From Stigonema ocellatum SAG 48.90 = DSM 106950 (GTDB taxonomy: Bacteria; Cyanobacteriota; Cyanobacteriia; Cyanobacteriales; Nostocaceae): 28,310 nt of DNA. Where the stretch lies: contig JADQBA010000117.1 in assembly GCA_016903675.1 (NCBI GenBank), forward strand, positions 1 through 28,310, given 5' to 3'. The notes beneath the pieces were generated by a model, which saw only the letters and a program-made list of their open reading frames with translations, ran no database searches and was not told the origin of the DNA. The position numbers and the translations under genes are program-made. Below are positions 22,472 through 28,310 of the stretch, piece by piece (within the stretch, counting starts at the first letter, position 1; each line of letters begins with the position of its first letter).

Positions 22472-22533
22472 AGTTAGGAGTTAGGAGTTAGTGGGAAAAA
22501 TAACAGCTAGCAACTAACAACCAACAACTAGCA
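22472..22533. repeat. GTTAGGA and CAACTAA heptamer repeats before the prepilin peptidase gene
   Basis: Units AGTTAGG (22472-22491) and AACTAAC/AACAACT (22510-22532) run up to the start codon at 22536, leaving no normal Shine-Dalgarno site. Confidence 0.65.
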
Positions 22534-22535
22534 AA

Positions 22536-23381
22536 ATGGCAAGTCTAATTGTTTTCACTTTAGGTGCGTCTATTGGCAGCTTTATCAATGTTGTAGTTTA
22601 TCGCCTACCAACTGGGTTATCGATTCTTTGGCCCCCTTCTCGTTGTCCCCATTGTTTAAACCAACTCAAACCCTACGATAATTTACCAGTGCTGGGTTGG
22701 TTGTTGTTGAAAGGGCGGTGCCGTTACTGTAAAAGCAAGATTTCTCTCCGTTACCCTGTGGTAGAAGCAGTAACGGGATTTTTGTTTGTACTGGTTTTTT
22801 GGATATTTAAGTTTTCGCTATTCACTATAGGCTACTGGGTTTTCAGCAGTTGGTTATTGGCGCTATCGCTCATCGATTTAGACACTATGACTCTACCCAA
22901 CCAACTCACTCAGTCAGGTTTGGTACTGGGAATACTGTTTCAAATGGTTGTGGGTTTTATGCTAGAGGCTGCGGGAGTGGGATTGGCAAAGCACCTGATG
23001 ACAGCAATAGCAGGAGCAGTTCTGGGATTGTGGCTGTTTGATGCGATCGCAACAGTTGGTTCCATAGCCTTTGGCAAAGCAGTCATGGGTGGCGGTGACG
23101 CCAAACTCGCAGCCATGATGGGAGCTTGGTTAGGAATTAAGTATTTGTTGCTGGCTGGTTTTATTGCTTGTGGGGTGGGAGTGTTAGTTGGTGGAGGTAC
23201 AATTATACTATCACGACACGGCAGTCGCCTCAACTCCCAAAGGTCAAACACAGCGCTCCCTCAACAATGGGGACAAAAAATGCCCTTTGGTCCCTTCCTC
23301 GCTTTCGGAGCCGTTATGACTGTGTTTGCAGGCGAAGCAATTTTGTCTACTTACTTGCAATTCTTTTTTAAGAGGGGTTAG
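22536..23381 (+). CDS. pilD: Prepilin peptidase / N-methyltransferase
   Basis: 281 residues. This membrane enzyme cleaves type IV pilin leader peptides and methylates the new N-terminus, as needed for pili, motility and DNA uptake. The N-terminal domain has GSFINVVVYRLP and two Cys pairs (CPHC, CRYC) that bind zinc. The catalytic aspartates lie in LIDLDTMTLPN and in GGGDAKLAAMMG. About eight hydrophobic segments fit the A24 family. The start at 22536 sits right after repeats. The stop TAG is formed where the gene runs into the GTTAGGA array. Confidence 0.95.
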   Translation: MASLIVFTLGASIGSFINVVVYRLPTGLSILWPPSRCPHCLNQLKPYDNLPVLGWLLLKGRCRYCKSKISLRYPVVEAVTGFLFVLVFWIFKFSLFTIGYWVFSSWLLALSLIDLDTMTLPNQLTQSGLVLGILFQMVVGFMLEAAGVGLAKHLMTAIAGAVLGLWLFDAIATVGSIAFGKAVMGGGDAKLAAMMGAWLGIKYLLLAGFIACGVGVLVGGGTIILSRHGSRLNSQRSNTALPQQWGQKMPFGPFLAFGAVMTVFAGEAILSTYLQFFFKRG

Positions 23382-23414
23382 GAGGAGTTAGGAGTTAGGA
23401 GTTAGGAGTTAGGA
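23376..23414. repeat. GTTAGGA heptamer repeats after the prepilin peptidase gene
   Basis: Five or so GTTAGGA units begin inside the last codons of the prepilin peptidase gene and continue to 23414. The spacer to accD then holds AT-rich sequence that presumably includes the accD promoter. Confidence 0.8.
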
Positions 23415-23531
23415 CGAAAAAAAAATTTGAAAAATTTGTCATTTGTCATTGTTTATTAACTTTGGACAAAGGATAATCGGAAGTCACTTGACCTGTTTTT
23501 TTGACATACTACTCACTTAAATAACATAAAA

Positions 23532-24494
23532 ATGGCAAACAACGAAGAATCACGCGGTTTAAAATCTGTTCTGTTAGATTGGTTTGCAAATCGACGGAAA
23601 TCTGGGTCCATCATCCAGGAACGCCAAGAACGTGAAATTGCTGATGGGCTGTGGCATAAGTGTCCTGAGTGTAGTGTCTTGACATATACCAAAGACCTTA
23701 GAGCTAATCAGATGGTTTGTGTAGAGTGTGGACATCATAATCGAGTCGATAGTGATGAGCGCATCCGCCAATTGACAGACCCCAATACCTGGAAACCGAT
23801 GGATGAGCATTTGCGTCCCAGCGATCCTCTACAATTTCGCGATCGCAAACCCTACATAGATCGCCTCCGGGAAATGCATGAAAAAGTTGGTTTAATGGAG
23901 GCAGTGCAAACTGGTTTGGCTCAAATCAATGGTTTCCCCTTTGCCCTTGGTGTCATGGACTTCCGGTTCATCGGTGCTAGCATGGGTTCTGTTGTGGGAG
24001 AAAAACTCACGCGCTTGATAGAGGAAGCTACTCAGCGACGGTATCCTGTAGTGATTATCTGTACTTCGGGTGGCGCAAGGATGCAAGAAGGAATGCTCTC
24101 GTTGATGCAGATGGCAAAAATTTCCGCAGCCCTGCAAAATCATCGAGAAGCAAAATTACTATACATTCCTGTTTTAACTAATCCCACCACCGGGGGCGTT
24201 ACTGCTAGTTTCGCCATGTTGGGCGATATAATCTTGGCAGAACCAAAAGCCACCATTGGTTTTGCAGGTCGCCGAGTGATTGAGCAAACCCTGCGGGAAA
24301 AACTCCCAGATGATTTTCAAACTGCTGAAGACGTGCTTAAGCACGGCTTTGTGGATGAGATTCTACCTCGTACGCAGTTAAAGCAAACTCTAACGCAGTT
24401 GATTGCATTGCACCAGCCACCTGCACTCACCACAACCCATAATCTGGTGATGTGGGAGACAAGACACTTGAGTTCCACTATTGTTGAGTCTTAA
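23532..24494 (+). CDS. accD: Acetyl-CoA carboxylase carboxyltransferase beta subunit
   Basis: 320 residues. With AccA it transfers the carboxyl group from carboxybiotin to acetyl-CoA, the first step of fatty acid synthesis. A four-Cys zinc ribbon is present (Cys44, Cys47, Cys63, Cys66; CPEC...CVECG). The crotonase-like core shows MDFRFIGASMGSVVGEKLTR, TSGGARMQEGMLSLMQMAK and PTTGGVTASFAMLGDI, then FAGRRVIEQTLREKLP. Length and motifs are complete. Large tandem-repeat arrays begin within a few bases of the stop. Confidence 0.97.
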   Translation: MANNEESRGLKSVLLDWFANRRKSGSIIQERQEREIADGLWHKCPECSVLTYTKDLRANQMVCVECGHHNRVDSDERIRQLTDPNTWKPMDEHLRPSDPLQFRDRKPYIDRLREMHEKVGLMEAVQTGLAQINGFPFALGVMDFRFIGASMGSVVGEKLTRLIEEATQRRYPVVIICTSGGARMQEGMLSLMQMAKISAALQNHREAKLLYIPVLTNPTTGGVTASFAMLGDIILAEPKATIGFAGRRVIEQTLREKLPDDFQTAEDVLKHGFVDEILPRTQLKQTLTQLIALHQPPALTTTHNLVMWETRHLSSTIVES

Positions 24495-24499
24495 AAGTG

Positions 24500-24759
24500 A
24501 GGAGTGGGGAGTGGGGAGTGGGGAGTTGGGAGTGGGGAGTTGGGAGTGGGGAGTGGGGAGTTGGGAGTTAGGAGTGAGGAGTTAGGAGTTAGGAGTTAGG
24601 AATTAGGAATTCTTAATTAACTCCCCATTCCCCACTCCCCATTCCCCACTCCCCACTCCCCACTCCCCACTCCCCATTCCCCACTCCCCATTCCCCATTC
24701 CCCACTCCCCATTCCCCATTCCCCATTCCCCACTCCTAACTCCTAACTCCTAACTTCTC
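24500..24759. repeat. Large heptamer array switching strand (GGGGAGT/GTTAGGA then ATTCCCC/CCTAACT)
   Basis: GGGGAGT and GGGAGTT units (24500-24560) lead to GTTAGGA units (to about 24610). After a short AT-rich centre, ACTCCCC/ATTCCCC units (24622-24732) and CTCCTAA units (to 24759) follow on the opposite strand sense. It lies between the convergent accD and MFS genes and overlaps the last codons of the MFS gene. The layout mirrors 6901-7177. Confidence 0.9.
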
Positions 24760-26283
24760 CTTTGGTTGTAGGATCTGGAGCAAAGATTTTCTGCCAGTAT
24801 CCTGTATAAAGATGAGCGGGATAAGTGATAAGAGTCGAAACACACTAGAGACGATAAACAATCCTGGTATGCCGCCTAAGGATGGATTATCTGCTATGAA
24901 CCCGCCTGCAATTGTACCCAGCGCACCAGTAATACCACCAACGGCAGCTATAACCGAGAAATACATGGCCTGGTTTTGAATTGGTGCTACCTCTATTTGC
25001 AAATTATTGTTGCACAAGTCAAGTGCCGCCCAAGTACCACCAATAAATAAATGTAACAGCGGCAACCACAACCAGATGTCAACAGCATCGTTACCAATCC
25101 CTAGCCATATTATTGGGGTGGCTATAACCAGAATCCCAACAAAAAGAAGGATTGGACGATTACCTATCCTATCCGCTAACTTACCCCAAACAATCAGCAA
25201 CAGCAAATTCGCCCCTGCCTGAATACTGCCGTAAAGTGTTACCAAGCTGACATCCAGATGCAACATGTCCAGCATATAGAAGTTGAAAAAGGGGACGCTG
25301 AGATGCATCGCTCCTTGCCATACACCGAAATAAATGAGAAACATTAAAAAATTAGAGTTTCTGGAGATGCTTATCCCAAGTGCTGAAGGCTGATCCGAAA
25401 TAACTTCTTGCTGTAGTAAATTGCTAGACACAGGCCCAGACGGGGAGGCGGGGGAAGAAGAGAATATATTTCCAGGACCACCCCCTGCACTGTTTTCGTC
25501 AAGTGCACTCTCTGCTTTCTGATTTTCACGAACCTTGACAAAAGAAGTGTTATGTGATTTTGGATTAATATCTACCTGGAAGTGCTGACACACCAAGCTA
25601 GCAACCCCTGACAGGACTCCGACAAACAGAACCACTCCGTAACCCTGTAGAGTTCCACCAGGCCAAGCTGATACAGCAAGGCCAGCCAAAGGTATACAGG
25701 TCAAATTGGTTAGACTAACTACACTGTTGCGCAGTCCAAAATACCGTCCTCGTAGTCGCCGGGGAACTATCATGGCCAACCAACTAAGCCACGATGAAGA
25801 TCCAAGTGCGGTGAATAAATTGCTGAACAAGAGAATGAAAAGCGTCAATATCTCCAACTGCTGATAATTAACCCGTCCCCACGATGCACCTAAAATACCA
25901 ATAACTAGAATCAGCCAAAGTATCCGGGAATTACCGTATGTCCAAATGGAATACCAGAAGCGACTGGTTGTGCGTTCCGACACGTAAGCACCAAAGGGCT
26001 GAATTAAATTTACCAGGGACGGAATAGAAGACAGTATGCCAAAAAACACTGGACTAGCACCCAACTCCACCAGGAAATTACTGAGTAAAATTCCAGTAGT
26101 AGTAATGTTGAAAATCGACATCAAGAAGCCATCCGCTGTTGACGCTCTCAGGCTGGTGCGAATAGTGTCCTTAGAGAATTGAATGCCGGATTTTGATGTA
26201 TGAGAGAGTATTGTTCCTGAAGCCTGATTTTCGAGTATTTCAGGAGCCAGAGAAGTAGCTGTTCCAAGCTCAACAGAATTCAT
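24736..26283 (-). CDS. MFS transporter
   Basis: 515 residues with about 12 membrane spans in two halves, separated by a long cytoplasmic loop (about residues 237-305) rich in Ser, Pro and Gly. MFS-type loop motifs are visible: RLRGRYFGLRNSV after span 4-5 and WGKLADRIGNRPILL in the second half. An N-terminal tail of about 45 residues precedes the first span. The substrate is unknown. The sugar-type binding protein gene starts divergently about 370 bases away, but a link is speculative. The last residues (LGVRS) and the stop codon come from the GTTAGGA repeat. Confidence 0.85.
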   Translation of the reverse strand: MNSVELGTATSLAPEILENQASGTILSHTSKSGIQFSKDTIRTSLRASTADGFLMSIFNITTTGILLSNFLVELGASPVFFGILSSIPSLVNLIQPFGAYVSERTTSRFWYSIWTYGNSRILWLILVIGILGASWGRVNYQQLEILTLFILLFSNLFTALGSSSWLSWLAMIVPRRLRGRYFGLRNSVVSLTNLTCIPLAGLAVSAWPGGTLQGYGVVLFVGVLSGVASLVCQHFQVDINPKSHNTSFVKVRENQKAESALDENSAGGGPGNIFSSSPASPSGPVSSNLLQQEVISDQPSALGISISRNSNFLMFLIYFGVWQGAMHLSVPFFNFYMLDMLHLDVSLVTLYGSIQAGANLLLLIVWGKLADRIGNRPILLFVGILVIATPIIWLGIGNDAVDIWLWLPLLHLFIGGTWAALDLCNNNLQIEVAPIQNQAMYFSVIAAVGGITGALGTIAGGFIADNPSLGGIPGLFIVSSVFRLLSLIPLIFIQDTGRKSLLQILQPKEKLGVRS

Positions 26284-26336
26284 GGCTGATCTCTAATGGT
26301 GTTGTGTGCTATTGTGAGTCCAATTACGGAGGAATG

Positions 26337-26510
26337 TATAGCAATCCTATTTACAGCCGTTTTCACATAAATGAACCACACCCTTTGTAAGGGCGCAAGG
26401 CCGCAGCGCCCCTATGAATGTGGTGTATTAAAGGTGAAAATTGCTGTAATATCTGGACAAGGGGGACAAGGAGGACAAGGCAGAGGTGTAACTCATTTAG
26501 GATTGCTATA
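26337..26510. repeat. TATAGCAATCC inverted-repeat element, copy 3
   Basis: It starts TATAGCAATCCTATTT (26337) and ends TCATTTAGGATTGCTATA (26510), the same termini as at 8524 and 11872. The interior contains a nested palindrome with ATGAACCACACC and the complementary AATGTGGTGTATT, and GGGGGACAA units. It fills most of the 370-base spacer between the divergent MFS and solute-binding genes. Confidence 0.75.
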
Positions 26511-26582
26511 TCCTCAATTTGTGTTGAGAATTCTTAGGTTATTCTAACTAGCATTTTTCAAGAAAAATTTCAGCCCAGAAAA

Positions 26583-26600
26583 TATCACCCCTCGGTGATA
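26583..26600. promoter_or_regulatory. Operator-like inverted repeat ahead of the solute-binding gene
   Basis: TATCACC (26583-26589) and GGTGATA (26594-26600) form a perfect 7-bp inverted repeat with a 4-base loop, 53 bases before the start of the binding-protein gene. It could be a repressor site or an RNA hairpin. Confidence 0.3.
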
Positions 26601-26653
26601 GAAGGTGTAAGTTGGGTGAAAGGGCATTTCATCCTCCTGTGAACATAGAACAC

Positions 26654-27916
26654 ATGTTTAAATTTTTGGGGCTAGTAGTAGCGATCGCCATCTGCATGAC
26701 TGGTTGTCAGAGCCTATCCTTTCCCACCATCGCCACAGCACCAACCCCAGTCACCATCAAACTCAGTGGTTGGGGATCTAGTCCAGCTGAACAAGAACTT
26801 TTGAAAGAGGTACTCAAAGACTTTGAGATACAGCATTCAGGTATCAAAGTCAAGTATGAGGTCATCTCCGATCAATACATGGATGTCATCAAGACTCGTT
26901 TGATTGGGGAAGCAGCTCCCGATGTTTTCTATTTGGATGCGCTGGAGGCTCCTTTCTTTATGAGTCAGAATGTCTTGGAACCACTGGATGCTTATGTAAC
27001 TTCTGAATTTGACCAAGCTGACTTTGAGGAAACTCTACTTAACAGCTTTAAGTACGATAACCATATTTATGGTCTTCCCAAGGACTATTCTACTCTTGCC
27101 CTATTCTACAACAAAAAAGCCTTTACTGCCGCAGGATTGACTAGTCCTCCAACTACCTGGGATGAACTACGCACTTACTCTGAGAAACTGACAGTGGATC
27201 GTAACCAGGATGGGAGAATAGACCAATATGGCTTTGGAGAAATTCCAGAATTAGCACGTCAAGGTTACAAAATTAAAGCCTTTGGTGGAGAACTCGTTGA
27301 CCAGAATGGTTATGCAGCGTTTGCCACTCAGCAAGGGTTGCAGGGATTGCAGATGACGGTAGACCAGTATCAAAAAGACCGCTCATCGGCACAAAAATCT
27401 GATGTTGGCACTAACTCAGCCAGTGAAATGTTTGGTCAGAGTAAGGTGGCGATGGTTCTTGATGGCAACTGGGCGATTCCCTACCTGAAAGAAACTTTTC
27501 CACAAGTGGAGTTTGCGATCGCAGAAGTACCTAGTATTAATAATATAAAAACCACAGTGGTCTTTACAGTCGCCTACGTGATGAACAAGCAAACACACCA
27601 CAAAGCCGAAGCTTGGGAACTGATTTCTTATCTCACCGGTAAAGAAGGGATGAAGAAGTGGACAGGAACAGGGTTTGCCTTGCCAACTCGTAAGTCTGTT
27701 GCCCAGAAGTTGGGCTATGACAAAGACCCCTTGCGGTCTGCCCTCGTGGCTGGGGTTAATTATGCCATGCCTTGGCAAGCAGGTAAATACCCAGCAGCAA
27801 TTGTCAGCAATTTTGACAACCAATTTATCAGCGCTATGCTAGGACAGCAACTGCTACAGCAAGCAATGCTCCAAGCGCAAAAAGAGGCTAATAAGCAGAT
27901 TAAGGCGATGGAGTAA
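26654..27916 (+). CDS. Sugar-type ABC transporter solute-binding lipoprotein
   Basis: 420 residues from ATG 26654; the frame extends to a TTG at 26612 but the signal peptide begins MFKFLGLVVAIAICMTGCQS. Cys18 is the lipidation site, so the protein is anchored in the membrane facing the periplasm. The family 1 binding-protein pattern is clear: VTIKLSGWGSSPAEQELLKE, APDVFYLDALEAPFF, YGLPKDYSTLALFYNKKAF, PPTTWDELRTYSEKL, KVAMVLDGNWAIPYL and the KAEAWELISYLTGKEG tail. It probably binds a sugar or oligosaccharide for an ABC importer. No permease or ATPase follows within the window. Confidence 0.9.
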   Translation: MFKFLGLVVAIAICMTGCQSLSFPTIATAPTPVTIKLSGWGSSPAEQELLKEVLKDFEIQHSGIKVKYEVISDQYMDVIKTRLIGEAAPDVFYLDALEAPFFMSQNVLEPLDAYVTSEFDQADFEETLLNSFKYDNHIYGLPKDYSTLALFYNKKAFTAAGLTSPPTTWDELRTYSEKLTVDRNQDGRIDQYGFGEIPELARQGYKIKAFGGELVDQNGYAAFATQQGLQGLQMTVDQYQKDRSSAQKSDVGTNSASEMFGQSKVAMVLDGNWAIPYLKETFPQVEFAIAEVPSINNIKTTVVFTVAYVMNKQTHHKAEAWELISYLTGKEGMKKWTGTGFALPTRKSVAQKLGYDKDPLRSALVAGVNYAMPWQAGKYPAAIVSNFDNQFISAMLGQQLLQQAMLQAQKEANKQIKAME

Positions 27917-28060
27917 TAATATCATGTGCGGTTGAATACTTATGATTAGAACTGACGCGGGGACGTGGGGACGCGGAGAAGTTTTTATGATAAGCAATTA
28001 AACGAACTTGATCTAACACCAATAGTGTTGTGCGTACACACCTTGGGAATGCCCTATATA

Positions 28061-28310
28061 CTAAGCTTCATCATTTGTACTAGTTACCATTGCCATCAAT
28101 ATTCCTAAAATTTTATCTACAGATGGAAACAAATATATGGTAGGGTCAATAGTTACTACATTATTTCTCAGACTCAAAAAAGCCCACTGGGTTGCTGTAG
28201 TAACTACACCAAAAACTGGTTGCATATCTTTATTAAACTTATGGGCAGCCACCATTTCAGCAATACATTGAGGTAAGCCTATAGCGATATCTGACTTTTT
28301 GGCTTCAACT
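28061..28310 (-). CDS. Nuclease-like conserved protein (C-terminal part, cut by window edge)
   Basis: The last 82 residues of a minus-strand gene, with no start inside the window. The visible part begins VEAKKSDIAIGLPQCIAEMV and continues VFGVVTTATQWAFLSLRNNV, then FPSVDKILGILMAMV. The E-A-K followed by a Gln/Glu helix resembles the catalytic half of the PD-(D/E)xK nuclease fold, and small cyanobacterial proteins of this kind are related to restriction-enzyme N-terminal domains. The upstream catalytic Asp would be outside the window. The spacer 27917-28060 has only a few GGGACGCG units. Confidence 0.6.
   Translation of the reverse strand, partial: VEAKKSDIAIGLPQCIAEMVAAHKFNKDMQPVFGVVTTATQWAFLSLRNNVVTIDPTIYLFPSVDKILGILMAMVTSTNDEA

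Overview
The window looks like the chromosome of a filamentous, Nostocales-type cyanobacterium. It is rich in the palindrome GCGATCGC (HIP1), it has many 7-base tandem repeats of the GGGGAGT, GTTAGGA and CAACAGT types, and it has several families of small palindromic intergenic elements. Its genes (an RRM protein, cyanobacterial-style SucC/SucD, FetB-like, PilD, AccD) are also typical of that group. Genes lie on both strands in short units separated by repeat-filled spacers. There is no rRNA, tRNA, CRISPR array or intact transposase gene that I can see.

Layout. 1-1212: the start of a DUF433 antitoxin-like gene runs off the left edge, followed by the decayed remains of a 5-oxoprolinase gene split by palindromic elements. 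1213-3048 (minus): a single large protein joining a cytoplasmic HTH domain to a periplasmic-binding-protein-like ligand domain. 3447-8302: a cyclic-peptide-type ABC exporter, a UDP-glucuronate 4-epimerase type enzyme, an RRM RNA-binding protein and a DegT-family sugar aminotransferase. The epimerase and aminotransferase suggest cell-surface glycan or glycolipid building. 8671-11328: a FetB-like membrane protein facing a 600-residue membrane-anchored protein whose linker is built of in-frame tandem repeats. 11329-12711: about 1.4 kb with no intact gene, holding a pair of ~80-bp direct repeats and two kinds of inverted-repeat element. 12712-15199: sucC and sucD, both diverged from the enterobacterial enzyme. 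15236-18224 (minus): an ABC-2 ATPase and permease pair. 18737-20722: a small minus-strand gene, then three tightly coupled AT-rich genes, two encoding secreted proteins of unknown function. 21010-24494: leuB, a small conserved protein, the prepilin peptidase and accD, all on the plus strand. 24736-27916: an MFS transporter (minus) and a sugar-type solute-binding lipoprotein (plus). The right edge cuts a minus-strand gene with a nuclease-like E-A-K motif.

The most interesting points are the HTH/ligand-binding fusion at 1213-3048, the coupled secreted-protein cassette at 19193-20722, the SucD homologue lacking the phosphohistidine, and the way intergenic repeats have entered genes. Repeats supply the stop codons of three genes, expand a protein linker, and overlie the apparent start of fetB.
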